A stretch of DNA of 64,000 nucleotides, taken from Armatimonadota bacterium (lineage in GTDB: Bacteria; Armatimonadota; Fimbriimonadia; Fimbriimonadales; Fimbriimonadaceae). Of this stretch, positions 27,180-36,557 are shown one piece after another. The notes below the pieces were generated by a model that ran no database searches, was not told the DNA's origin, and worked only from the letters and a program-made list of their open reading frames with translations. Made by a program: the position numbers and the translations under genes. The DNA is taken from assembly GCA_018268255.1 (NCBI GenBank), contig JAFDWX010000005.1, positions 124,001-188,000 on the forward strand, read 5' to 3'. The first letter of the stretch is position 1; the number at the start of each line of letters is the position of its first letter.

Positions 27180-29299
27180 TGAGTCCCGTTGCTGCGTTCT
27201 TGGCGATGGGCGCCCTCACCTCATTTCCGTTGCTCCCTGGCGGAACACATGCCGAAGGCTCGCCGGGCCAATCTAGTGCCACCATGATCTATCCACCCAA
27301 TATTTCCGGCAAACCGAAAGCATTTCCAGGGCCTGGCGACCTCTTCGTCGGGACTTGCTACCAACCCATAGATCGAACACCAGAGCAGATTAAGGCCGAT
27401 ATCGCGATCATGCGGAAAGCTGGATTCAACGTGGTTCGAATGGGCGACCTCTCGTGGGATTCCTTTGAGCCAGCCGAAGAAAAATTTGAGTTTGGGTGGT
27501 CCGATCGGATTCTCGACCAAATGCACGAAGCTGGAATCCGGGTTGTGCTGGACATCCCGGGCTCCCCCGCTCCGATCTGGCTGCATCGCAAGTACCCGGG
27601 CGTCGATATCGTTAACGAACAGGGTAATCGAGTGCCGCCTGCCGAGCGTTACATCGATGACATCAGCGATCCGGACTACAGGCGGTGCTCCAAGCAGCTC
27701 GCGGAAGCGATGCTGCAGCGATACGCTAAGCATCCCGCGATCATAGCCGTGGGCTACGACAACGAGATTGGACACGGGTACATGTCATATTCCGAAGCGA
27801 CGCGGCTGCGATTTATCGAATGGTTGCGGAGACGGTACGGGACGATCGAAAGTTTGAACAAAGCCTGGGCGACCCAGCGATGGTCGCGGCGCCTAAGCAG
27901 TTTCGACGATGTGGATCTGCCACTTAAGAGCGGCCCCGGTCCAGCTGAACGGTATCTTGATCTCCACCGGTATTGGTCGGACGTCACGATAGACCACTTG
28001 CTGGATCTTGAAGCCGTGCGTCTTAAGCATATGCCAGAGATCCCAACACTTTCTAATCTCTGGGACTATTCCGGACGCAGGGGTTTCGATTACTTGTCAA
28101 CCTACAAGCGGTATGTGTCCTTTGGCGCGATGGGTTTCTATGCTGGCGGCCCCGTCGACGGTTCTTTTCAGATCATGATGACCAAAGGCGCCGTACAAAC
28201 CCCCACCTGGTTGAACGAATTCACGGCTGGTGGCGGTGGTTGGTACGGAGACCCAGGTCGGAGCCGTATGCTTGCACTCTCGACCTTGCTTGTGGGGGCC
28301 CAAGGAGTCTTGGCATGGACTTTCAACAGCCATTCTGGCGGAGAGGAGCAAGCACTATTCGGTTTGGTGGATCATGACGGCCAGCCTTCTTGGAAGGTAG
28401 ATGAATGGGCTCAGATCGCAAAGGATTTTCGGGTCCTTTCGAAATTCGGCTTTCCGCGGTATTTCAAGCCCGAGATTGCCATCGCGTACTCTTTTGAAGC
28501 GGCTGTGTCGTCGGCTCCAAACGGTCCCTCCAATACGACGAGACAATATTTCAAAACGGGATACTACGATCAAGTAATGGCAGCTTTCGAGCCTCTTTAC
28601 AAGAAGAATATCGATGCGGCAATTATCAATATTGGACACGAAAACTTGAAGGAATATAAGTTGGTCGTGGTTCCTGCCCTTTACCTTATGGACGAGGCTG
28701 CCGCAAAGGCAATCCGCGACTACGTTTCAAATGGGGGCACTGTGCTGATGACAGGCTATTCAGCAAAGATCAATGAAAATGCTCAGTGGTTTGAATCCAC
28801 GCTGCCGGGACGACTCTCCGACGTTTTCGGATTGAGAACAGCTGGCTTCTATCGTAACGACCAAGGAGTCAGTTTCACTCTCGAAGGCAAGAGTTTCGAC
28901 TCGAAAGCCACGTACTATGAGCTTTTGGAGCCGCGCACAGCAACGGAATTGGGCACCATCACAAACTCCTATTTACCTAGCCACTTCCCTTCAGTAACTG
29001 TAAACAAATTCGGCAAGGGTCACGCCTATTACCTCGCCACCGAATCAACCGCATCATCGATGGGTCCCATTCTGGACCTAGTACGAAAGACCGCCGGAGT
29101 TTCCGACGGGCCAACCACGCCAGAAGGCGTCTATGCTCGTGTTGTGGACGGCCGCACCTTTTATGTAAATTCAAACTGGAACGAGGTCTCAGTACCTGTG
29201 AGCAAGCCCTGCGTCGGGTTGCTCTCCGGGAAACACTTCACAAACGAAGTTTCCATTCCTGCAAAGGGTGCCGAGCTAGTGGAGGTTAAAAAGTTATGA
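27176..29299 (+). CDS. Exported beta-galactosidase, GH42
   Basis: Beginning at the ATG that overlaps the fucosidase stop, the 707-residue product has an N-terminal signal-like segment (AFLAMGALTSFPLLPGGTHA). The A domain contains FNVVRMGDLSWDSFEP, the acid/base in GYDNEIGHG (Glu197) and the nucleophile in TWLNEFTAGG (Glu348). The trimerisation and C-terminal domains follow. GH42 enzymes are usually cytosolic in other bacteria, so an exported form is less common. It is coupled to GH39 by another 4-nt overlap. Confidence 0.94.
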   Translation: MMSPVAAFLAMGALTSFPLLPGGTHAEGSPGQSSATMIYPPNISGKPKAFPGPGDLFVGTCYQPIDRTPEQIKADIAIMRKAGFNVVRMGDLSWDSFEPAEEKFEFGWSDRILDQMHEAGIRVVLDIPGSPAPIWLHRKYPGVDIVNEQGNRVPPAERYIDDISDPDYRRCSKQLAEAMLQRYAKHPAIIAVGYDNEIGHGYMSYSEATRLRFIEWLRRRYGTIESLNKAWATQRWSRRLSSFDDVDLPLKSGPGPAERYLDLHRYWSDVTIDHLLDLEAVRLKHMPEIPTLSNLWDYSGRRGFDYLSTYKRYVSFGAMGFYAGGPVDGSFQIMMTKGAVQTPTWLNEFTAGGGGWYGDPGRSRMLALSTLLVGAQGVLAWTFNSHSGGEEQALFGLVDHDGQPSWKVDEWAQIAKDFRVLSKFGFPRYFKPEIAIAYSFEAAVSSAPNGPSNTTRQYFKTGYYDQVMAAFEPLYKKNIDAAIINIGHENLKEYKLVVVPALYLMDEAAAKAIRDYVSNGGTVLMTGYSAKINENAQWFESTLPGRLSDVFGLRTAGFYRNDQGVSFTLEGKSFDSKATYYELLEPRTATELGTITNSYLPSHFPSVTVNKFGKGHAYYLATESTASSMGPILDLVRKTAGVSDGPTTPEGVYARVVDGRTFYVNSNWNEVSVPVSKPCVGLLSGKHFTNEVSIPAKGAELVEVKKL

Positions 29300-30870
29300 G
29301 CATCGGCGCGCTGACATCACTGCTTACTTTGGGCCTTGCATTGCTCAGTACACGTTCGCTTGGAGATACTGTGAGCACCGTAGACTTTGCTTCAAAACCA
29401 CGACCTACAAACCAAATGCCATTCTTCAGCGTCGGGTCGGATCGGGCCGCAATCTTCTTGCGAGATTCGCATCAGCGGGACCTGACCGCGCTTCAAAAGT
29501 CGTTGCACTTTCGATACTTGCGCTGCCACGGGATCTTCAACGAAGAGATGGAAGTCGTCCACCGCAAGCCCGATGGTTCCTTAGCTTACAACTGGGAGAA
29601 AGTCGATAAGTTCCTCCACCGGTTGAAGGCCGTCGGTCTGCGGCCCTTTGTCGAGTTCGGCTTTATGCCCGAAGCGCTCGCCAGCGGCAAAGAAACTGTT
29701 TTCTGGTATCGCGGAAACAGCACGCCTCCCAACTCGTACAAGGAGTGGTCGGACTTGGTTACCGAATTCATTCGCCACGAAATCTCGAGTTTCGGCCTAA
29801 AAGAGGTGCGCCAATGGTATTTCGAAATCTGGAATGAGCCCAATTTGAGCTACTTTTGGAGAGGGACCCTGGAAGAGTACTTCAAGCTCTATGAGACTTC
29901 CGCTCGAGCCGTCAAGGCGGTCGATCCGAAGCTCAGAGTCGGCGGACCTTCGACAGCCGGTTTGGGTTGGATTGAGCCATTCCTCGCTTACTGCTCCAAA
30001 AACCAAGTCCCTATCGACTTTGTCAGCAGCCACCACTACGGCGCAACGGAAGGATTTGTTGATCCAGATGGCAAGGGACACACCGTTTTGGACACGAGAC
30101 CCACTGCCCTTTTTGCTGACCTTGCAATAGCGAGGCAGGAAATTCGATCGAGCCCATATCCGAAACTGCCTTTCTATATCACAGAGTGGGGGCCCAGCTA
30201 TAGCCAAGTCGATCCGATCCACGACAATTACATTTGCGCCGCATGGATACTCGACAAGCTCACCAAGAGCGCTCCTGATGTCGACGGGATGTCCTATTGG
30301 GCTTTCTCTGACCAATTTGAGGAGGGCGGTCCTCAACAAGATCCCTTCCCCGGCGGATTTGGCTTGCTCAATTACGACGGATTGAAGAAGCCAGGTTTTT
30401 TCGCCTATCTGTTTCTGGCAAAACTTGAAAAGCAGACGTATGCAACCAGCGACCCAAGGCTCATCGCCACTCGAAACGACGATCGGATCGCGCTTTTAGC
30501 GTGGGACTATACCGAGCCCAAGATCACTCAGCCAAACAATCCGTTCTTTCATGGGGATATCAAGCCGGAGTCGCTAGGGTTCAAGACGATCGAATTGCGC
30601 GGCCTTCAACCTGGCATCTATCACCTCCAGCGGACCTGCACGGGCTACATGAGGAATGACGTTTACGGCACTTACCTTTCCTTGGGCAAGCCCAAAGGCG
30701 ACGGAGCCAGCCTGCCAGATCCCGTGCTCAAGAAGCTCCGAGAAGCTACCGACTGTCGTCCGGAGCGCTTGCACGACATCCAAGTTCCCGCCGATGGCCG
30801 GGCAACAGTTTCGTTGCCGATGAGGACCAATGACTGCTGGCTGGTCGAACTGGAGCGAGTCCGGACTTGA
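29296..30870 (+). CDS. Exported beta-xylosidase-like enzyme, GH39
   Basis: The 524-residue product has a signal peptide (SLLTLGLALLSTRSLGD). GH39 hallmarks are RYLRCHGIF, WYFEIWNEPNLSYFW with the acid/base Glu181, DFVSSHHYG and FYITEWGP with the nucleophile Glu297, then a C-terminal beta-sandwich. Family members are beta-xylosidases or alpha-L-iduronidases; xylosidase is favoured by the neighbouring GH5 and fucosidase genes. It is translationally coupled to GH42 (ATGA). Confidence 0.9.
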   Translation: MSIGALTSLLTLGLALLSTRSLGDTVSTVDFASKPRPTNQMPFFSVGSDRAAIFLRDSHQRDLTALQKSLHFRYLRCHGIFNEEMEVVHRKPDGSLAYNWEKVDKFLHRLKAVGLRPFVEFGFMPEALASGKETVFWYRGNSTPPNSYKEWSDLVTEFIRHEISSFGLKEVRQWYFEIWNEPNLSYFWRGTLEEYFKLYETSARAVKAVDPKLRVGGPSTAGLGWIEPFLAYCSKNQVPIDFVSSHHYGATEGFVDPDGKGHTVLDTRPTALFADLAIARQEIRSSPYPKLPFYITEWGPSYSQVDPIHDNYICAAWILDKLTKSAPDVDGMSYWAFSDQFEEGGPQQDPFPGGFGLLNYDGLKKPGFFAYLFLAKLEKQTYATSDPRLIATRNDDRIALLAWDYTEPKITQPNNPFFHGDIKPESLGFKTIELRGLQPGIYHLQRTCTGYMRNDVYGTYLSLGKPKGDGASLPDPVLKKLREATDCRPERLHDIQVPADGRATVSLPMRTNDCWLVELERVRT

Positions 30871-30907
30871 TCGCACCAATGATGGGACTCCGACCGCATC
30901 GGGTTAT

Positions 30908-30939
30908 GGAGCGGGTGTCTTTCCTTTGGAACCCGCTCC
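30908..30939. terminator. Hairpin terminator at the end of the glycosidase operon
   Basis: GGAGCGGGT pairs perfectly with ACCCGCTCC across a 14-nt loop, 38 nt after the GH39 stop, between convergent genes. Only weak T-tracts flank it. Confidence 0.5.
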
Positions 30940-30952
30940 CTCGACCTTGAAC

Positions 30953-31999
30953 TTAGCGACGCCAAACGCTCAGCGTGGTTCCCGAACCGGGCGGAGAGGA
31001 GAATTCAATCGGCCTCGGCTCGCCCGGCAGTGCGAAGCAGAAGCGGACCTCGCCGTCGCCAATCCACTCCATAATCCCTAGCTGGTGCGAAAGCCGGTCT
31101 CCCGGGGCACGGCAGAGATAGTCCACGTGGATCGGGTTGTGGGCGTCGTCGATGTTGGTCTCAGCTTCCAGCATCTTCTGGCCCATGACCTTGACCTCAA
31201 CGTTTCTCCCAACGCTAGTTCTGGTCGCGCCCTTCAGAAAATCAGGTGGCAACGGTTGGCCCCCGCTTACGATCTGCACGGCTTTCCACGTTCCTTGGAG
31301 GCGGTCATGATGCGAAGTGATCGGTCCTGGAACCCACTCGAACTCTACATCAGAGGAGAGACGCTCGCCACCTGTTACGCCAACTGGCCGAGAGGGGTCC
31401 GAGCGCTTGAGAACTTCCAAAGCGTGACCAGAACCCGGTGTAGTGACGAACTCCGTTGGCCTCGGTGCTCCCGTCAGTCCCAGGCAAATCGTCCAGGTAT
31501 CTCCTTGAAGTTCGAAGATCCCGTACGACCAGTTGCCTGCCTCAGGACCTTGGACGAACTCGATGTCGAGCGTGTGGGGCTTAACATCCGCGTCGATCGT
31601 AAACTCACCGTCGTAGTTAGCCATCGGGGATTCGGTACGGAACCGGTCGCCATCCACCAAGATACGCGAACCAGCGAAACCTGCCGTAGGAACTGCGTTC
31701 CCCTCGACCTCTAGGGACTGGAACTCCCACGTGCCTTCAAGAGCACGCAGAAGTTCGACATACCGCGATAAGCCTGGCCAACTTGCGAAGCCGTTCTTTC
31801 GGGCAATAGCCGACTGCGCGTCGGCCAACCGGAAGCCCGCTTCCCGGACCTCCTCTGGAGACATTCCTCCCGCAGCGGGGAGATAGTCAATCATCAAATT
31901 GGCAGCTTCTAATGAGCCACCGCGCAACTCGACAAGGAGTTGTTTGGCTTGACCTTTGAGGTGTTGCAGGTTGGGCCTGCTGGGTAATTTGTTATCCAT
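30953..31999 (-). CDS. TIGR03067-type repeat protein
   Basis: The 348-residue protein has an N-terminal helical segment (about residues 1-85) and then two copies of a barrel repeat: LEGTWEFQSLEVEGNAVP and LQGTWKAVQIVSGGQPLP, each ending in a PRPIEF/PRPTEF...PGSG segment. This matches TIGR03067, common in Planctomycetes and Armatimonadota and of unknown function. There is no signal peptide. It is convergent with the GH39 gene. Confidence 0.85.
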   Translation of the reverse strand: MDNKLPSRPNLQHLKGQAKQLLVELRGGSLEAANLMIDYLPAAGGMSPEEVREAGFRLADAQSAIARKNGFASWPGLSRYVELLRALEGTWEFQSLEVEGNAVPTAGFAGSRILVDGDRFRTESPMANYDGEFTIDADVKPHTLDIEFVQGPEAGNWSYGIFELQGDTWTICLGLTGAPRPTEFVTTPGSGHALEVLKRSDPSRPVGVTGGERLSSDVEFEWVPGPITSHHDRLQGTWKAVQIVSGGQPLPPDFLKGATRTSVGRNVEVKVMGQKMLEAETNIDDAHNPIHVDYLCRAPGDRLSHQLGIMEWIGDGEVRFCFALPGEPRPIEFSSPPGSGTTLSVWRR

Positions 32000-32183
32000 C
32001 GTTCCTCCATGCTTCTCCCGAGATCCGCAGCCGGGTGCACAAAGGACGTGCAGACGTTTGACAATTTAGTTCGGCGAGGTTGGACCTTTTCCGCGGATCC
32101 GGCGGCCCACCGCAGGCCAGACGATATTTTATCCCGATGAGCGCAACTTCATGCCAGTTTTGGGGTTGGATCTGCCGTTTACG

Positions 32184-32537
32184 TTAGGACGCTTGAGGTC
32201 CGATGACGAAGACTGTGTTATCGTCGGGATCTTGAAACCCAAATGTGCGAGCACCCCATGCTTGGTCCTGAATCGGCTTTAACTCAGCCATCCGGGCGGA
32301 CCACTCCTCAAAGAGCTCATCCAGATTCTCGACTTCTAGACTGACGCACGCCTTTCTGCCGTGCCCGTCCATTGGAGCATCGAGATTGATCCTCATTCCA
32401 TCCCGTTCAAGCCCGATAAGGCCGGTCTTACCATCCTCTGTTGCCTCAAAAATCGCCGAAAAACCGAGTAGCTCAACGTAAAACCGCTTCGAAACCGAGA
32501 GATCTGAACAGGGCAGGTTCGGGACAGCGATGGCCAT
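32184..32537 (-). CDS. VOC superfamily (glyoxalase/bleomycin-resistance-like) protein
   Basis: The 117-residue product opens AIAVPNLPCSDLSVSKRFYVELLGF and ends ARTFGFQDPDDNTVFVIG, the standard single-VOC fold. It resembles bleomycin-resistance-type proteins that sequester a ligand without catalysis; three metal ligands are not obvious, so enzymatic activity is uncertain. Standalone gene. Confidence 0.87.
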   Translation of the reverse strand: MAIAVPNLPCSDLSVSKRFYVELLGFSAIFEATEDGKTGLIGLERDGMRINLDAPMDGHGRKACVSLEVENLDELFEEWSARMAELKPIQDQAWGARTFGFQDPDDNTVFVIGPQAS

Positions 32538-32814
32538 GCCAGATTGTGCCTTTTGACTCGCGGATGGCGCAACTGCTCCATGGACACGCCTTCATACAGG
32601 CAAATTCTGCGTTCAAACTCCCTTTGAAAAGCATCACGTCGGAAGAGAAGCAATCGAACCAAATTTCAACCTCTTGCCGATGTCGTCACAAATAGTGATT
32701 CAACTGACAATATGAAGTACTCGACTGTAGGCATGAGGTCTGGGCAATCACGCAATGCTGCGGAGGGTTCGCCCAGAAAACCTCGATTAACCTGCACCCC
32801 GATGGATCAACATA

Positions 32815-33570
32815 ATGCTCAACCCAAAGGCCGCACTGATTTTCTGCTCCGCAATTCTTTCGACTTTCGCCCACGCGGTAGTGGTGGGTTACGATGACAC
32901 CTCCGATCCCGCCTACAGCTCGGGATGGACTGCTTTATCAAATGGCGGATTCGGGTTTGGCCCATGGTACTTCTCCAGCGTTTCGACCAACGGGCTCGGC
33001 GATTCGAACACGAACGGCTCCTCGGGCGGACCCGGTATCAATGTCGCTGGAAAATCCTGGAAGAGTCAGCAGGGGATTGGCTGGAACGGCGCGATGGTCT
33101 CGCGCAACATCGGCAATTTTGCGGTGGGCAATCTCTTTGAAATCGATGTGGATTTTGGGGATTTGCCGACGGGGGTGCAAGCAATTTCGCTGTTCGATAG
33201 TGCGCTGACGGACTTCCTCCAGGTGCGCAGCTCCGGCGGCACTGGCTTGATGACGATTCAGTCGACGTACAACTTCATCACGACCTCGGTGCCCTATAGC
33301 GACGGCGGCTTTCGCCTCGGATTTGCCTATACTTCCGGCACGAATATCAATGTCAGCATCACGTCCCTGGCAACGAGTGTCACTTCGACGTATGCCGTAT
33401 CGTATACGGGCGTTGCTGGCTCGCACGAACTCTCGATTGGAGGCAACAACCCCGTGCCCGGCCAGGAAATTTACACTAATCGCCTCGTGATGAATTCCCC
33501 AGTGCCCGAGCCGATGTCGATCCTCGCCCTCTCGCTCGGAATGGCCTGTGTGCGCAAGCGACGGCGGTGA
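32815..33570 (+). CDS. Exported protein with PEP-CTERM sorting signal
   Basis: The 251-residue product has a signal peptide (NPKAALIFCSAILSTFAHA) and ends with the PEP-CTERM motif: PVPEP, a hydrophobic run (MSILALSLGMAC) and a basic tail RKRRR. Such proteins are handled by exosortase at the envelope. The middle is Gly/Ser/Thr-rich beta sequence without an assigned domain. No exosortase gene lies in this window. Confidence 0.9.
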   Translation: MLNPKAALIFCSAILSTFAHAVVVGYDDTSDPAYSSGWTALSNGGFGFGPWYFSSVSTNGLGDSNTNGSSGGPGINVAGKSWKSQQGIGWNGAMVSRNIGNFAVGNLFEIDVDFGDLPTGVQAISLFDSALTDFLQVRSSGGTGLMTIQSTYNFITTSVPYSDGGFRLGFAYTSGTNINVSITSLATSVTSTYAVSYTGVAGSHELSIGGNNPVPGQEIYTNRLVMNSPVPEPMSILALSLGMACVRKRRR

Positions 33571-33702
33571 CAGCACCCGGCCTTTCCCAATGCGATCGGT
33601 CAAGGTGGAATATACGTCGCTGACCCCTTCGGACAATCACTCATTTGCGGAACTTTGAACTGGCATAATGGTGGTCAAGGGCTCTTCTGAGCGACTCCGC
33701 AC

Positions 33703-34470
33703 ATGGACACACTGATCCTCTTTGCCAGTCTCCTCCTCGGTTTCTTGATCGTTCTCCGCATCGGGGCAAAATGGAGCCGGACTGCCGAAGCGCAACTTGA
33801 TGATCATGGATCCAAGACTGTCGAGGGTGCCGTCTTCGCCCTGGTGGCGTTCTTCATCGCGTTCAGCTTCAGTTCAGCCCAAAGCCGGTTGGAACATCGA
33901 ACTCAGTTATTGATCGAAGAATCCAATGCGGTGAGCACTGCCTATGCGCGCGTCGATCTGTGCGAACCCAGTTCCCAGGCAAACCTTCGAAAGCTGTACG
34001 CTGAGTACCTTCGATTGCGCAGGGATGGCACGCGCCTCCTGCCTGATATCAAAGCCGCCAAGACGATCTGGGGGCAGGCTGAAACCGTGGGTACTGAAAT
34101 ATGGAAATTGAGCATCGCTAGCTCGCCCGCTGGTCGGCCGGAAAGAACTCTTATTTTGCAGGCTACCAACGAGATGCTGGACGCCGCGAATCGGCGATCG
34201 CGGAATGCGGAAGTTCACGTGCCATCGATCATTTTGGGGGCTTTGGTCCTTATGAGCGCGTTGGCGGCACTCCTTGCCGGAAGGTCATTTGGTTCGAAAT
34301 CAAAATTCCCGGACCTGCATCAGTGGACGCTAGCGTGCACGTTTGCATTGACTCTTACAATCCTGGTCGATCTCGATCATCCCCGCCTTGGGTCGATCCG
34401 AATCGAGGCGGGAGACGAGGCGATGTCGGCCATACAGCAAACGATCGAACGCGACGTTAACCGCGGCTAA
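33703..34470 (+). CDS. Inner-membrane protein, DUF4239/bestrophin-like
   Basis: The 255-residue protein has predicted membrane helices at about residues 3-20, 43-60, 173-193 and 206-224. The loop between helices 2 and 3 is charged and includes EHRTQLLIEESNAVSTAYARVD, the pattern used to define DUF4239 bestrophin-like proteins. Function is unknown; possible ion channel relationship is family-level inference. Confidence 0.8.
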   Translation: MDTLILFASLLLGFLIVLRIGAKWSRTAEAQLDDHGSKTVEGAVFALVAFFIAFSFSSAQSRLEHRTQLLIEESNAVSTAYARVDLCEPSSQANLRKLYAEYLRLRRDGTRLLPDIKAAKTIWGQAETVGTEIWKLSIASSPAGRPERTLILQATNEMLDAANRRSRNAEVHVPSIILGALVLMSALAALLAGRSFGSKSKFPDLHQWTLACTFALTLTILVDLDHPRLGSIRIEAGDEAMSAIQQTIERDVNRG

Positions 34471-34558
34471 CGCTATCGCCCAGCCGCATCCGGCGAGTGG
34501 AACTGCCAGCTCTTTCCATCAGCGCGTTGTTGCTCAACATCAACCTCCGTGGGCGGTG

Positions 34559-35467
34559 TTACTTCGCGAAACCATGCATCTTGAGCCACGCGGCGAAGGC
34601 GTCGAACCAGCCGGTGCTGGTTGTCTCCTTTGGATACATCCCGAAGCCGTGTCCGCCTTGCTCAAAGAGGTGAAACTCAACCGGTCGCTTAACAGCTTTC
34701 CAACTTTCGATCAGACCGAAGCCAGCGTTGGCAAAGAATGGATCGTCGGCTGCGAGTGCGATGAAAAGCGGCGGAGCGTCCTCGGGAGCTTTGACTGCGG
34801 CGAGTGGTCCGTAGATGTTGCCGAGGAAAGCAGGCTTGGCTTCCTTGCTGTAGAGCGCAGTCGAAAGCGTGAGCATTGCCCCCGCTGAGAAGCCGACCAT
34901 GCCGACCTTTTTCGGGTCGATTTGCCATTCTGCCGAGCGACTTCGGATAAGGGCAAAGGCTGCGTTTGCATCGGCAATTTGCGGAGCGAGTTGCACGGCC
35001 GGGTCGCTCGACGCAGGTGCACGGCGAGCGGCTCCCGAAAACATTTTCTGCATCGACTTTTCAAACTCGGCCATATCAGCCGGAGTTTGGTTGAGTCGGT
35101 ATTTCAACACGAACGCGGCAACACCTCGTTTGGCGAGAGCTTTCGCGACGTCCCAGCCTTCGTTTTGCATCGAAAGTGTTCTGAATCCACCTCCGGGAGC
35201 GACGATGCAGGCTGCGCCCGTTGCAATCGACTTATCGGGCAAGAACGGCGTGAGGGTTGCGACGACGACATTGCGAGCGAATGCGCTGCCGTACTGGGAA
35301 TGCCATGCTTCGTCGGCGATTGCACCGGGCAGCTTGCCCGTATTAAGAGTGATCGCCGTCGGCTGCGCCGGGATGGGGATCGGGGTCATTTTGTCATTCT
35401 GAGCAAGAGCGGAGGTCATGGCGGTGAGCACAAGCAAAAGAGCAGAGAGTTTCAATATGCAGGTCAC
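34559..35467 (-). CDS. Exported alpha/beta hydrolase (esterase/acetylxylan esterase-like)
   Basis: A GTG at 35467, preceded by AAGGAA, starts a signal peptide (ILKLSALLLVLTAMTSALAQ) and gives 302 residues. The fold is alpha/beta hydrolase: PGGGFRTLS for the oxyanion region, nucleophile Ser in GFSAGA, the acidic residue in ALAADDPFF and histidine in QGGHGFG. Related proteins are acetylxylan esterases or esterase/lipases. The longer upstream frame lacks a better ribosome site, so the shorter start is used. Confidence 0.85.
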   Translation of the reverse strand: MTCILKLSALLLVLTAMTSALAQNDKMTPIPIPAQPTAITLNTGKLPGAIADEAWHSQYGSAFARNVVVATLTPFLPDKSIATGAACIVAPGGGFRTLSMQNEGWDVAKALAKRGVAAFVLKYRLNQTPADMAEFEKSMQKMFSGAARRAPASSDPAVQLAPQIADANAAFALIRSRSAEWQIDPKKVGMVGFSAGAMLTLSTALYSKEAKPAFLGNIYGPLAAVKAPEDAPPLFIALAADDPFFANAGFGLIESWKAVKRPVEFHLFEQGGHGFGMYPKETTSTGWFDAFAAWLKMHGFAK

Positions 35468-35542
35468 GATGTCGTTCCTTTTTGAGCCGAGTCGTTTACG
35501 CGACTTGACATTGGATATACCGTATCTTGAGATCGAGGTGGG

Positions 35543-36340
35543 ATGTTTCGTGAAACACTGGCATGGCTCGGCAATAACAAGACCATGAATAAGAAGCACT
35601 GGTTGCATCTCCTAAACGAAGATAGGAAAAGGACCCCTGATTCCGCCACTACTGGAGACGGCTGGATTCGGGTGGACTATCTGGATGAATCTTCGGTGAT
35701 TTGGTCGGAGTTGACCGAAGAAACGGCTGATTCGGCGATTCAAGCCCAAGTGGAGTTCGTGCGATCGTGCCGTCGGAGTTTTGAGTGGAAGCTCTACGAT
35801 TACGACTCTCCGGCCGATTTGGGTACCCGACTCAGGGCTGCTGGGTTTCGGGAGGAGCCGTCTGAGACGGTCCTCGTCATCTCCGTTTCAGAAGCTCTCA
35901 AATGGACGGTAGCTGCCGACTTTGAGGTCCGTGTTTGCGCTTCAGAAGATGATGTCGAAGCCTACAAACAAGTTGCAGAAACCGTATTCGCCAAGAATTA
36001 CCAACCAACTTGCGACGAGCTGCTTTGCGAAATCCGCAAAGGGCGCAATAGCAATGTGGGGTTCGTGTGCTACCAGGATTCTACGCCCGTGGGGTGTGGG
36101 CGGCTCTATCCCAACCCGGGCTGTCATTTCGCTGGGCTCTACGGAGGCGGCACCCTCCCCTCTCATCGTGGTCGAGGCGTGTACCACAGCCTTCTCGCCG
36201 CTCGCGCTCGGTACGCCTACCAGGCTGGGTGCAAAAACCTCCTGATCGACGCCCTCCCGACCAGCAAGCCAATCGTGGAAAGGCTTGGCTTTCGAGCGAT
36301 AGCCATCACAACTCCGTACAAGCTACTTCCAGAGATCTAG
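35543..36340 (+). CDS. GNAT family N-acetyltransferase
   Basis: The 265-residue protein has the GNAT core in its C-terminal half: VGFVCYQDSTPVGCGRLYPNPG, then AGLYGGGTLPSHRGRGVYHSLLAARARYAYQAGCKNLLIDA with the RGRG cofactor loop and KPIVERLGFRAI. The N-terminal half is a degenerate lobe. The first 14 codons may be dispensable since a second ATG follows at 35588. Substrate unknown. Confidence 0.87.
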   Translation: MFRETLAWLGNNKTMNKKHWLHLLNEDRKRTPDSATTGDGWIRVDYLDESSVIWSELTEETADSAIQAQVEFVRSCRRSFEWKLYDYDSPADLGTRLRAAGFREEPSETVLVISVSEALKWTVAADFEVRVCASEDDVEAYKQVAETVFAKNYQPTCDELLCEIRKGRNSNVGFVCYQDSTPVGCGRLYPNPGCHFAGLYGGGTLPSHRGRGVYHSLLAARARYAYQAGCKNLLIDALPTSKPIVERLGFRAIAITTPYKLLPEI

Positions 36341-36557
36341 TCCTTGTGCTGAGCCTGAGAGGGGTGCTTGTTCTGATTTGATCTTGAGGAATCGCGGCGG
36401 GTGGGACCACCCAGTAGCCAGTGGCTCAACAAGCTCCGTTGGCGTGGACTTTTGCTCATCGAAGTTCCAGCGCCTGTATCTGAGTCCAACGGGGTCCCCG
36501 GTGCAGGGCTGGTAAACGGCTTTGTCCGGTGCGGGCCCCGGCAGGACCCTACGTGAA
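36341..36557. other. GC-rich spacer between convergent GNAT and VOC genes, potentially structured
   Basis: No gene is seen. Short self-complementary blocks occur: GGGTGG/CCACCC at about 36399-36413, AGCCA/TGGCT next to it, and GGGTCCCCGG/CCGGCAGGACCC across 36490-36549. It may contain terminators for both genes or a small structured RNA; the evidence does not separate these. Confidence 0.3.

Noticed and set aside
36341-36557. SRP RNA or RNase P RNA
   Set aside because: The core motifs of both (GGAAG tetraloop region of SRP RNA, RNase P P4 conserved strands) are not present.
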